This document shows, piece by piece, positions 19,788 through 29,705 of a stretch of DNA of 64,000 nucleotides. Each line of letters starts with the position of its first letter. Within the stretch, counting starts at the first letter, position 1. A program made the translations under genes and the position numbers. The notes beneath the pieces were generated by a model, which worked only from the letters and a program-made list of their open reading frames with translations, was not told where the DNA came from and searched no databases. This DNA comes from Euglena gracilis (lineage: Eukaryota; Euglenida; Euglenophyceae; Euglenales): contig CP154955.1 of assembly GCA_039621445.1 (NCBI GenBank), positions 57,630,619 to 57,694,618 of the forward strand, given 5' to 3'.

Positions 19788-20477
19788 TTGCTGTTACAGA
19801 TGTGTCACTGGGCCAGCAAGCAGGAGGGGAAGCAGCAGCACCCCTCCAGCAGCTCCCAGAGCAGCAGGTGCAAAGCCACAGGCGACTCCAGCGGCAAGGG
19901 CAGAGCTAGAGGCCGCCCCAGCAGCAGGAGTATAGCCACAGGCAGCCCCAGCAGCCAAGGTGTACTGACAATGGCACCATTTCGGTCATCGACCTTTGTC
20001 AAGACATTATTAAGACAGGGACTTCCATGCCACATCTTTGCCTTGTTGTTGTTGCATTCCCCAGGGGAAATGAAAACACATGGGACACTGGGTCTGTCAA
20101 AGTGGGGGATTTACCCCCTCCCCAGTCACATCTTTCCCATTGCATCTTCCCCAGTAACTCACAATTGCCTGTACATTTCAAATCTGGTTGGGAAATCCCA
20201 ACAACATTTGCGACCAGAAAAATCCCAGCAGAAGTGCATCATGTTTGCACTGTCAACCGGGAAATGCCAGCAACATCAACATGACCATCAGTTGAAGGGG
20301 AAATCCCAGCAGCATTTGCAACAGGGACATTACCATCAGTATTTGTTGCCTGAAAAGCCCCACCATCTGCCAGCAGAATGCCAGCACCACCTGCTGCAGG
20401 AAAAATCCCAGCAGCATTTGCAACAGGAGCAATCCCAACATGAAGCCCCCAATCAAGGTCCAACCCCAGGAGGCTGA
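19788..20477 (+). CDS. Gln/His/Ser-rich repetitive ORF, unrecognised
   Basis: A 229-codon frame whose second half repeats KSQQHLQQ-like units (derived from AAATCCCAGCAGCATTTGCA). I see no domain. A 65-70 bp block, GGGTCTGTCAAAGTGGG followed by a CCCAGTCAC-rich part, occurs at about 20092 and again at about 20505, so this part is a degenerate tandem structure of about 415 bp. It may be the 5' region of the element carrying the 2A motif, or plain repeat. Confidence 0.25.
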   Translation: MLLQMCHWASKQEGKQQHPSSSSQSSRCKATGDSSGKGRARGRPSSRSIATGSPSSQGVLTMAPFRSSTFVKTLLRQGLPCHIFALLLLHSPGEMKTHGTLGLSKWGIYPLPSHIFPIASSPVTHNCLYISNLVGKSQQHLRPEKSQQKCIMFALSTGKCQQHQHDHQLKGKSQQHLQQGHYHQYLLPEKPHHLPAECQHHLLQEKSQQHLQQEQSQHEAPNQGPTPGG

Positions 20478-20518
20478 GCCAAAGGGGGGAAATAAAAGCG
20501 CTGGGTCTGTCAAAGTGG

Positions 20519-21010
20519 GTGATGTTCCCCCCACCCAGTCACACCGTTCCCTGTGCATCTTCCACTGTCTTGGCAAATGCCCCCCGCCCTTACAATATGC
20601 AGGAGGCCACTTGGCACCATTTTACAAACATTGGGCCAGAAGCCAAGCTGCATCTCATTTTTCCGGCAGAAACCCAGCCACACTCCCGCGTCTGCTCACT
20701 TGCTTTTTCCACACACCCTGGCCACGCGCCAAAAACTTTCCAAGAGCTCCCCAGGGCTGCATGCACTGCTCCTGGCGCAAAGAAGCCGGACAAGAAGCGT
20801 CGCTCTTCTTGTCTCTTCAGCGCCGCATGGAGAAAAGCTTTAACCGCAATGTACCACTGCCGGTCGGGCAGAGGCGATGACCTGCTGACGTTGGGCGACG
20901 TGGAGGCAAACCCGGGACCCGCCCCCTTGGGAGATCCCGTGGCAGGAACCATGGATATTGACTTGCCCTGTGACAAATTGGGCACCAACACCAAATTGCA
21001 TCACCTGTGA
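20519..21010 (+). CDS. ORF with 2A-like ribosome-skipping motif (retroelement-type)
   Basis: The frame ends with DDLLTLGDVEANPGPAPLGDP. DVEANPGP at 20897-20920 fits the D-[VI]-E-x-N-P-G-P signature of 2A peptides, at which the ribosome skips the Gly-Pro bond so that two proteins are released from one ORF. Outside viruses, such motifs are known near the N-terminus of ORFs in non-LTR retrotransposons. Upstream residues are basic and Ser/His-rich, and only ~30 codons follow before a stop, so this is probably a truncated or frame-broken element. No reverse transcriptase was found next to it. The start is uncertain. Confidence 0.55.
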   Translation: MMFPPPSHTVPCASSTVLANAPRPYNMQEATWHHFTNIGPEAKLHLIFPAETQPHSRVCSLAFSTHPGHAPKTFQELPRAACTAPGAKKPDKKRRSSCLFSAAWRKALTAMYHCRSGRGDDLLTLGDVEANPGPAPLGDPVAGTMDIDLPCDKLGTNTKLHHL

Positions 21011-21180
21011 CTGCCCCCAAACTGGCCACTGGTGGAAAATAAGTTCAGCGGTAAATTGGCAACCACATCTCCACAAGAAAAACACATAAATACCAACACA
21101 CACAAATACCAACGACTCACATGCTTCATTCAGATCCTTCCCAAATGACACACCACATTACCAGAACAAATTCCTAGTGA
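21005..21180. repeat. Dispersed repeat, copy 1
   Basis: The sequence beginning ACTGGCCACTGGTGGAAAAT, through AAATTGGCAACCACATCTCC, to ACACCACATTACCAGAACAA also occurs at 27118-27262 with about the same order and spacing. It may be the 3' tail of a retroelement. Around 21200-21250 there is a CCGTCCGT simple repeat. Confidence 0.75.
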
Positions 21181-21476
21181 AAACCCTGTCCAGCCGTCCG
21201 TCCAGATGAAAGGCATCTTCCGTCCGTCCGTCCGTCCGCCCGTCCGTCCTCACGCCCCCAAGGAACAGGCGGTTTGTGCTCTTTTGGTGGCTTGTGCATT
21301 CCATGGTGCTAATGTGATGTAGGGCATGTGAATGAATGTGATGTCAATAGGCAAGAAAAAGATGGGAACAAGTCTGCAAGAGTCTGAATGACAATTGAAC
21401 AAAAATTTGTTTTTTGGCTGATACCCAGGAATTAACAAGTGCGGTTTGGATTACAAAACTCAGGGTGGTTTTTTCT

Positions 21477-22271
21477 AAGGGGGAGCACACGGCTGGCCGA
21501 CGGCTGGCCGACGGCGTGACGGAAGCCGGGTCAGGTTCTCTATCTCATATGGCAGGTGGGGGGGGTCCAGACCCCCCCTGCGAGCAAGGAGGGGGGGGGG
21601 GGTGGGGGGACACCCCCCCCACCTAAACCATGTACGCCCTCCTCAGGGGGAGCACGCCGTCGGCCAGCCGTCGGCCAGCCGTCGGCCAGCCGTTGTGACT
21701 CACAGGAAAATGACCCGAGCCACAGCCTTGCAATGCAGAAACAGTTTCGCCGCCAATCTCCCTTCAAGGTCATGTTCATCGTTGGTGGAGGCTGCATTTT
21801 TGCCCATTTGAAGTCATTTTTCGTCAATTTTTGTCAATTTTGCCATTTTTGGACTTTTTTGACCAATTTTGACCATTTCAGCCTTTTTTGGGGGGGTCAT
21901 TCTACAGTCATTGTGAAGGGTTATTTGCCTACATATTATTCGAATGGTTAAAAAATGCTCAGCTGGTGTCCCACTGGCAAAATTACCTCACAATGGACGA
22001 AGGTACCTAATAATGGACAAAAAGGGCTCAAATATTGTGTGAAATGGTTTCAATGACCCAAAATTTTACACAAAATTAGGCATTTGTCACTCAAAATTAG
22101 GAATTTACACATGAAATTAGGAATTTCCTCCTCAAAATTAGGAATTTGCCACTCAAAATTCGGAACTGGCACGCCAAATTAGGCATTTGCTACCCATATG
22201 AGATAGACAACCCGACCCGGCTTCCGTCACGCCGTCGGCCAGCCGTCGGCCAGCCGTGTGCTCCCCCTTAT
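21477..22271. mobile_element. CGTCGGCCAG-repeat foldback element, short copy
   Basis: The outer ends are long inverted repeats (about 80 bp): TAAGGGGGAGCACACGGCTG, then tandem GGCCGACGGCT units, GACGGAAGCCGGGTC and a GATAGAG..CATATG border. A second, internal left end (GGGAGCACGCCGTCGGCC) lies at about 21649, so the unit is either a head-to-head composite or an element 21649-22268 preceded by an inverted end. The interior holds AAATTAGGAATTT tandem words. A longer relative is at 35135-37313. No 8-bp duplication was found. Confidence 0.8.
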
Positions 22272-24180
22272 ATCAAACCCTGAATTCCAGGGCACTTTTC
22301 ATGGATGGCAACAAGCAAAAAATTGTGGGTGTCCAATTTTGGCGTTTTTTTTCACAGAAAAATATTTCCCTTCGGAAATTTTTTTTGCCTGGACTAACTC
22401 GGGGGGGGGGGGGGCATGGTATCCTCGAAGTGTTCTCTGAAGCATGTGGTGGGATGACTTATTTGCATTTGGACAAGAGCGCTGACTTCCCTTGAAGAAA
22501 GCAGATTTTTCGACAAAATTAAAATTTGAACGAAGGGGATTTTTTTTTCATTGCTCATTTTCCAATCCATCCATCAAATCATTACGTCATTCAAATTTGC
22601 ACAGAAATTCTGGGCATCCAGAATTCTCAATTTGGAAGGTTTTTCCCTCAATTGTTCATTATACAAAAAAAGGTTTGGCCATGTTTTTCTCTCGGCCGCA
22701 AGCGAACAATCCCGTCATTAAAGAGTCAGACCATGTGAGCCCCAGGGCTCAAAATTTAATTTGCATGTTGGACACACACCAAAGTTTCTCCCATCAGTCT
22801 CCGAGGACCGTGTTTTTAATTTTTGACATTCCATCATGTTTTGGGACTTTATAACAGTACCAATTTTGCTATCACAGTGAGGGGTGACAACATTTTCCCT
22901 GGCATGGGCCATCCACCGTGGTTGGTTTGGTTTGAAGCCTCTTCCTTGTGCAGTTGTAGCTTTGCTGACTTTGCTCCAATCAAGATTTCATGTTGCTGTC
23001 CAGTATCCAAGATGTGGCAGCCATTCAAAGCTTAGCGTCGTCATGGATGCTGGTAGGTATGCCATTAAAATGGTTGCCTTTGTTCGGCAATATATTTCTT
23101 CTCGTGTTTTTTTTGGCCCCAGACCCGACCCAAATTCAAGATTTTGCTTAATTCTCCAAGGTCTGTAGCCAGTTTGGCAAACAGGCAAATTTCGTTTCAC
23201 TCATCAAAAGACAGAAAACACATGCAGCCGTTCATCTCCTGGAGTCCAAACTAAAATGTGCAGACTACATTTTAAGACCGCAAGGGCCCAAACAAAGGCG
23301 CTCGGAGTAAGACCACGCGCCTTTGAATCTCATTTCATACAAACTTTATGGGATACTCCACAATTAAGCGCACCAAGGCCTCCACTTTTCCGGCTGCTGC
23401 AAGCCTTTGGTGGTGTCGTCCCCGTAACCCCCTCCCCTGTGAACCCGTGACCCAACTCGCAGTGACCCGGATTTGGGACCCCAGAAGTTTGAGAAACACC
23501 AAGTCTAAAGGAACTTTCCAGCATTTTTTTTGTCCTTTTTGACAATTTTGCAAAGCTGCTGCGAACCCCCATTTCTTCCCCCGTGACCCTCCCATGCCCC
23601 CCTATGACCCTGCCCCCCCTTGCCAAGCTTTTTTTTTTGCCATTCTGCCTTCTTAAGGTACAAACAATTTCCCCTTCCCCCCTTTTCCTTTCTAAGAGAG
23701 CATGGGCTACTGACATTTCAATTTTACTTTTTGTCCATTAAAATATGGATCACTTTTCTCCAATGACTTTCGATGTGCTCATCAAATAAAGATCTCTCGT
23801 ATGAAATCCAGCATTCCGGTCATCAAAAAGGACGACTTTTGTCAATCGTAAAAAAACAGCCATTTACCCTCGTCAGTCAGAAACACAGGGAATTATTTAC
23901 ATCGGTTTTGTCAAAAATGTTGCGGCGAGACCATTAGAGCATAAATGCTGCCCCGTCATTTATGGGTCCGGCTTTTACCGCATGAGGGCAAAGAACACTG
24001 AAGTCGTCAGCAGGAACAACGGTGGCCCGAAAATTTTGGGCTTATTTATGCTGAAAGGGCCAGACGTTCCTCAGATCGCCAGTAACAAGGAACTGTCCGG
24101 CCCCAGCCCCCTGTGGCACCAAACTGGCAGCCCCCCCCCTGTGGTACCAAAAGGCCGCAACTTGTGCCATCCCCCCCCCC
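22272..24180. other. No recognisable gene
   Basis: AT-rich to balanced sequence with short frames on both strands and no conserved domain. A G run lies at 22400. This is one of the few stretches with little obvious repeat structure, so an undetected host exon or regulatory DNA is possible. Confidence 0.4.
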
Positions 24181-24183
24181 CCT

Positions 24184-24275
24184 GAGGCTGCCCGATTAAT
24201 CCCATCGACGGGTACCGAACGATTATTGCCGATTAATCGGGGGGGTCCGAACGATTCCGAACGATTAATGGCGTA
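24184..24275. repeat. CGATTAATCG palindrome cluster, left of hAT
   Basis: Starts GGCTGCCCGATTAATC and continues with CGAACGATT and GCCGATTAATCGG words. A like-oriented cluster (GGCTGCCTCGATTAATCGG...) is at 25918-26015. The two clusters bracket the hAT transposase relic. Confidence 0.7.
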
Positions 24276-24419
24276 AAGGATTTTCAAAGGGCTTTTGTTC
24301 AAATGGGAGTCATTACCGGGGCTTTTTGTCAGCAAATTGTGTTACAAATGACGTTGTTTTTTTTGCCGGTAAATTGTGCCACAAAATGCCTCCTTACCAC
24401 CCCACAGGATTTCTTTTTT

Positions 24420-25710
24420 TCAATGACAACAACATCTTGGGCTTGGGAATATTTCAAGCGAGTGAAGGATGATCCCCATCATGTGATTTGTCAAGCGTGT
24501 CCAGAAACTCGACGTGAAATTTCTGGGAAGTTGAAATACCATGGGAACACAACAAATATGATAAGCCATCTGAGATCACAACATCAGCTTGTGTGCCAGG
24601 GGCCAAAAGGTGTTCCTTTGGGAGTGTTTTTTATTTGTTTCTTTCTGGGTCTGTTCCAGGACAAATAAAGATCAGCACTGCATTGCTGAAACGGAATACG
24701 GCTGAGGGGGTGAAAGCTCACTTTTCGTCAAAAGAAATTTGCTGCGCAATTTGGGCATGCAATGCTCTCGCTTATCGGCTTATCGAAGACCCCCTTTTCA
24801 AGGTCCAATTTGGACCTTGTATCCCATTGGGTTTCACCCGGGAAGAACTGAGTGATGAAATGAAGAAGTTGGCCCAAAAGGTGGAGGACATAGCTGTTGA
24901 TGGTTGGACAAACACAAGACACAGGTGTCCTCACAATTTTATTGCAAAATCTTCATTTATGATCTTTAGGAAGATGTACAACGTCAACTTCTTGTGTAAA
25001 GGAAAAGTGTATTTCCTGGACAGTGTTGAGCTCATGGGAAACGTGGGTGACCTTATCCTCCCAGCCTTGGAGAAGGCCAAAATGCTATTGGAGAGCCATG
25101 GCATTATCGTGTCCGGAGTGGTTGGGGATAATGCCAGTCCTGTTCAGAATGCTCTTGCAAGGTTTGTTTGGTTTTTTTTTGCCAAAATGGCTCCTTTTTT
25201 TTCACCTTTTTCAGAGTTGAAAGTCAAGACCCATCGTGTCCTGCTTTGCGATGTGCTGCTCACACATTCCAGGTGTCCAGTTATCTCCCACAAATTTTTG
25301 ACCTTCTTTTTTAAGCTGCTGCTTGGTGATTTGGAGGGCACACCATTTAAGCTGCTGCTTGGTGATTTGGAGGACACACCATTGGTGCGCAGTGCGACCC
25401 AGACAATGGACGTCCTCCATGACAAGTTGCAGGACCGAGATTTGCAGATAAAGTTGAAGGAGGTGCAAAAGGCTGCTGGGAAAGGGGAAGGCAAGTTACC
25501 GATTCAACCCATGGAAACCAGGTGTTTTTTGTGTGTGGGACTGTTTTTATGATTTGTTTCAGATGGTCCACAAAAATTTACGCAATGGAAGTGCTTGTTC
25601 GCCTGAAAGATTACATCAACTTGGTGGTACTGCAACCTCCTGGGTCCTCTGATTGGGCTCTTGTGGAAAAGTGTGTGGAGCGTTTGAGGTCAGGCCGGAT
25701 TTGTAGCTGA
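24420..25710 (+). pseudogene. hAT transposase with three short introns (broken)
   Basis: The N-terminus carries a BED-type finger: a Trp-rich start (WAWEYFKRV), C-x2-C (ICQAC), then H-x4-H (HLRSQH). It is followed by the hAT core with DGWTNTRH and GVVGDNASPVQNAL, then CAAHTFQ and the METRW-ST motif. Introns are 24610-24659 (50 bp), 25162-25214 (53 bp) and 25522-25562 (41 bp), all GT-AG, the same size class as the short PPP4C introns. After the second intron the frame runs into a stop (FDLLF then TAA), and the next conserved block (LLLGDLEDTPLVRSA) is in another frame beside a 39-bp direct duplication (TTTAAGCTGCTGCTTGGTGA...). The C-terminal dimerisation domain is missing on this strand. Confidence 0.8.
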
Positions 25711-25917
25711 CGTTGGTACCCCCCAGGATTGTCAAATTCAGCCTGGTTTTGGCCCCTTGCTGATGCCACTGAGGCGGTGGAGGCCGAACCAGCCACTGTG
25801 GAAACAGTCACACGGTGTGTGTGTGGGTGGGTGGGTGTGTGTGTGGGGGTTGGCACAGGTGGTGGCCAGTTTGGTGCCACGGGTGTTGCCCAGTTTGGTT
25901 CCACAGGGGGGGGGGTA

Positions 25918-26015
25918 AGGCTGCCTCGATTAATCGGATTAATCGATTAATCGTTCAGGGGCAGGTGATTAATCGTTCAATCGCCCGGGGGGTCAATTAA
26001 TCGAAATTAATCGGT
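25918..26015. repeat. CGATTAATCG palindrome cluster, right of hAT
   Basis: Dense ATTAATCG/CGATTAAT words preceded by GGCTGCCTCGATTAATCGG, in the same orientation as the cluster at 24184. Possibly the subterminal repeats of the hAT element, or two insertions of another short element. Confidence 0.7.
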
Positions 26016-26166
26016 CTCCAAAGCAAAAAACAACAATTGGACATGGAAATGGGACCACAGGAGCACAATTTCTCCTCAAAGACACCGGAATGGAACAATG
26101 GAGTACATGCACAAAGGCAAAACTCTGGATGAGAAATCATTTGCAAAACACTGTTTCTAACAAATG

Positions 26167-26553
26167 TCACTCAACCTTGACAGGAGCAGACAGGGTCATC
26201 AACCGAGGGATGTTCATACGAACACACATGAGGGCTTTCACAGACGTGTCATCCAAAGAAGCTCGCAAATCACTATGGAGCAAACTCTGGTTCGAAAAAC
26301 TTCGTTCAACACATGCCTCAGACGGAGCCAAGCCAAAAATTGTGAGGCACACTTTGGCCAAAATTGGCACATGCAAAGCAATCCCCTCCCAAAACTGGAT
26401 TGGTGCTGGCACAGGTCGGGTGGTGATTGCCAAAGGACCACTTCGTGTCACCCATTGACCAACCTGAATTTTCAATTGAGAGAGAACGTCATCCCCATAC
26501 CCAAACTTTTTCAACAAAGGCACACAGTACACAGTGCACAGGTACAAGCACAC
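26167..26553 (-). pseudogene. hAT C-terminal dimerisation region, inverted
   Basis: The minus-strand frame reads FWEGIALHVPILAKVCLTIF followed by GLAPSEACVERSFSNQ and LHSDLRASL, ending ALMCVRMN. These are the FW, P-x-L and ERxFS blocks of the hAT C-terminal domain. It is opposite in strand to the N-terminal and core part at 24420-25710, so either an inversion split one element or two different hAT copies lie back to back. Residues before position 26490 are not recognisable. Confidence 0.75.
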
Positions 26554-26959
26554 AGTGTGCGTGTGTTTGCGTGTATACTGTACTTGGTCAATTTATTCCG
26601 TTCCCTTTTTCTACGGGATCTTCATCATGGTTGGGGGGAGAGAGGGGCTGAAAAAAATTCCTCATTTCACAGCCACATCGAGATTGTACGCACCCATTGG
26701 AGCAACCAGTCGGACTTCAGCACGTTCAACTGCCCAGCACTACAATCCCTGGGACCACCCCCTTTTTTGAAAGCGGTGGGTCAGAACTCGGAAATGGGTG
26801 CCAGTCGAATGCATGCCTCATTTTTTTTGGCCTCTGAACTCTTCTCCCTTGGTTAAAAAAAATGGGTGTCACCATCAACGGTGCAGGAAGCACTTTTTGA
26901 GAACGCCTTATTTTTAGGCGCGGGCGTTTCACCCTGAAGCTGACCTGGCAGCTTGGAAC

Positions 26960-27265
26960 ACCTCTGACCGGAACAAACTTAATGCCGCTCCCCCCCTGTG
27001 GCACCAAACTGGGCAACACCTGTGGCGCAAAACTGGCCACCACCTGTGCCAACCCCCCTGTGGCACTAAACTGACAACACCCGTAGCACCAAATTGCGCC
27101 ACCTGTGACAGCCCAAACTGGCCACTGGTGGAAAATGAGTTCAGTGGTAAATTGGCAACCACATCTCCACAAGAAAAACCACACACAAATGCCAACGACA
27201 CACATGCCTCATTCATGATCCTTCCTAAATGACACACCACATTACCAGAACAAATTCCCAGTGGA
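26960..27265. repeat. Dispersed repeat, copy 2, with GTGGCACCAAACTGG units
   Basis: Several imperfect copies of TGTGGCACCAAACTGGCAAC precede the block shared with 21005-21180. Similar TGTGGTACCAAA/GTGGCACCAAACTGG words are at 24110-24150 and, inverted, at 25855-25910. Probably a family of short elements often found next to the hAT relic. Confidence 0.65.
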
Positions 27266-27334
27266 ATAAAAAACAGTGTGTTGCAAAGCAATTGAGACTG
27301 CTGAAAGAAACCAATGCAAAACTTTACTACAAAA

Positions 27335-27455
27335 AAGGGGTGGCGGACACCGGTTCTGTCCAAAGCCCGGCGTTCCGGACGCCGGTTCCGTCCGAAGGAC
27401 GGAACCGGCGTCCGGAACGCCGGGCTTTGGACAGAACCGGCGTCCGCCACCCCTT
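27335..27455. repeat. 121-bp palindrome of GACGCCGG units
   Basis: Near-perfect self-complementary sequence centred on GAA at 27394-27396, with 59-nt arms. It is built of GGACGCCGGTTCTGTCC-like and CGTTCCGG words; one mismatch pair is visible (GGACACCGG against CCGGCGTCC). It adjoins the tandem duplication. Confidence 0.92.
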
Positions 27456-28888
27456 GTTTAAACCGGCGTTTTAGAGACGCCGGGTTCAGGACAGAACCGG
27501 CGTCCCCACCCTTTGGTCAAAGCACACTCCCAGGACTTATCTGCAATGTCACGCCACTTTGCATTTCACCAAATTCCGGCGATCGTGAGGGTATTTTTGG
27601 CTGTGTCAATCGTCCAAGTACAAACTCACACCTCAATTGAAAGCTCTTTTCATCAGACGACTGGCGATCACCACCAAATTCAGCCACACTGCCTGGATCT
27701 CTTATTCTCTGTCACTGGGAAATCCTAATTTCACAACTCTGGTGCCCCCTTGGACCCCTCGGGTGTTCGGTTCGAAGAGAAAAAACGTTTCTGTAAGGTT
27801 TATTCAGCATCTCAAACCAAAAATCACTGAAAATGACCACAAATTTCGACTAAGATTCTGACCGATCCGACGATCGCGAGCGTATCTCGGGCTGCGTGCA
27901 ACGTTAGGGTCCCAAGTTACCCCTCGATCGAAAGCTCTTTTCAACAGACGACCAGCAGTGCTCATCAGATCTTTCCATGCTGCACGGTACTCTATTTCTA
28001 AATCCGAGCCAATTTTCACCAAATTTGGATATCCACCCCAATGGTCCCTAGATGGCAAATTTCATTATCCTAGATGGTTGAAACAGTCATACCAGCACCT
28101 TAGGGCCACTTTTGGGCACTTTTGGTGACATTTTTAGGAATGTAACCCGGACGCCGGGCTTTGGACAGAACCGGCGTTCCCCACCCCTGGTTTAAACCGA
28201 CGCTTTAGAGACGCCGAGTTCAGGACAGAACCGGCGTCCCCACCCTTTAGTCAAACGACACTCACAGGACTTATCTGCAATGTCACGCCACTTTTCATTT
28301 CACCAAATTCCGGCGATCGTGAGGGTATTTCTGGCTGTGTCAATCGTCCAAGTACAAACTCACACCTCAATTGAAAGCTCTTTTCATCAGACGACTGGCG
28401 ATCACCACCAAATTCAGCCACACTGCCTGGATCTCTTATTCTCTGTCACTGGGAAATCCTAATTTCACAACTCTGGTGCCCCCTTGGACCCCTCGGGTGT
28501 TCGGTTCGAAGAGAAAAAACGTTTCTGTAAGGTTTATTCAGCATCTCAAACCAAAAATCACTGAAAATGACCACAAATTTCGACTAAGATTCTGACCGAT
28601 CCGACGATCGCGAGCGTATCTCGGGCTGCGTGCAACGTTAGGGTCCCAAGTTACCCCTCGATCGAAAGCTCTTTTCAACAGACGACCAGCAGTGCTCATC
28701 AGATCTTTCCATGCTGCACGGTACTCTATTTCTAAATCCGAGCCAATTTTCACCAAATTTGGATATCCACCCCAATGGTCCCTAGATGGCAAATTTCATT
28801 ATCCTAGATGGTTGAAACAGTCATACCAGCACCTTAGGGCCACTTTTGGGCACTTTTGGTGACATTTTTAGGAATGTAACCCGGACGC
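27421..28888. repeat. 734-bp tandem duplication
   Basis: Two head-to-tail copies (about 27421-28154 and 28155-28888) with an offset of exactly 734 bases at several landmarks and only scattered differences, so the event is recent. Each copy begins with GACGCCGGGCTTTGGACAG, and a third partial copy of that border stands at about 28884-28950. Within each unit there are two diverged half-units, each with a CGATCG-GAG-GTAT block, then AAAGCTCTTTTCA and CAGACGAC. The frames inside are not recognised as protein. Confidence 0.93.
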
Positions 28889-29037
28889 CGGGCTTTGGAC
28901 AGAACCGGCGTTCCTAACGCCGGGCTTTAGGACAGAACCGGCGTCCGGAAAACCCGTGGGGGGGGACGCCGGTTCTGTCCTGAATCCGGCGTCTCAAACG
29001 CCGGTTTAAAACTGTCGACCAGTTTCAATGATCAAAG

Positions 29038-29412
29038 ATGAATCAAATCATCACAGAAAATCGAAAATTAATTATGCTGCAAACAAACTGGACAGACAAA
29101 CAAAGAAAACCTTCCAGGCAGTTTCCAGGCACAGCAACAGGAACAAGAAATCAAACACAATGGCCAATCTCAGCAAAAATGGAGCAGTTTAGCAGGGACA
29201 TGCTCAGGTCCAGATTGGTAACAAACTCCTTCTTCACATCAAGCCACCTGTACAGGTCTCACCACTTCATGCTTCAGCAAATTCTTGATACACTTCAGCA
29301 AATTCTTGCCAGTGATCTGAGGCAGAGAAAAAGGTCATTCCCTGACAGCATTGTTTGGCAAACCTTTGTCTCAGGGGAGAGCTGGATGCCGAGAGAAGTC
29401 AGCGTCTTCTGA
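29038..29412 (+). CDS. Unrecognised 124-codon ORF
   Basis: The frame begins MNQIITENRKLIMLQTNWTD and has reasonable amino-acid diversity, with an internal duplication FMLQQILDTLQQILASD. It may be a real exon or chance. No family was recognised and there is no supporting splice context. Confidence 0.15.
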   Translation: MNQIITENRKLIMLQTNWTDKQRKPSRQFPGTATGTRNQTQWPISAKMEQFSRDMLRSRLVTNSFFTSSHLYRSHHFMLQQILDTLQQILASDLRQRKRSFPDSIVWQTFVSGESWMPREVSVF

Positions 29413-29514
29413 TATCTTTAAGTCTTGTCTGTCATCACAGCATCAAACATCATTTTGTGAAGTGGTCTCACTTGGTACGCTCGGGTCGTCTGAGTGAGCC
29501 CTGCAGGAGGGCGG

Positions 29515-29705
29515 ACATTACCATGCCCCTCCCCCCATATTGTACCCCCCCCCATAATGTACCCCCCCCACGGGGTACCCCCCCCACCATGGACCATGAC
29601 CTTGGCCCCCCCCATATTGTACCCCCCCCATAATGTACCTCCCCCCCAGAAAATGGCTCCCAGGGGGGGGGGTACAATATGGGGGGGGGCATGGTAATGT
29701 GGGAT
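29515..29705. mobile_element. Short element of CATATTGTACCCCCC / CATAATGTACCCCCC words
   Basis: Direct copies of ATATTGTACCCCCC and ATAATGTACCCCCC occupy the left half, and the inverted GGGGGTACAATATGGGGGGG closes the right end beside CATGGTAATGT. About 190 bp with C-run/G-run termini, the same design as the AATAAnACCCCC modules. Non-coding. Confidence 0.6.

Noticed and set aside
24593-25552. A continuous 319-codon ORF in the hAT region
   Set aside because: It runs through two GT-AG introns; the correctly spliced frame differs after 25161. Treated as part of a broken transposase.
27421-28888. CRISPR-like or gene-family repeat
   Set aside because: Only two long tandem units; no short repeat-spacer structure and no recognised protein. 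No CRISPR arrays were seen in the window.
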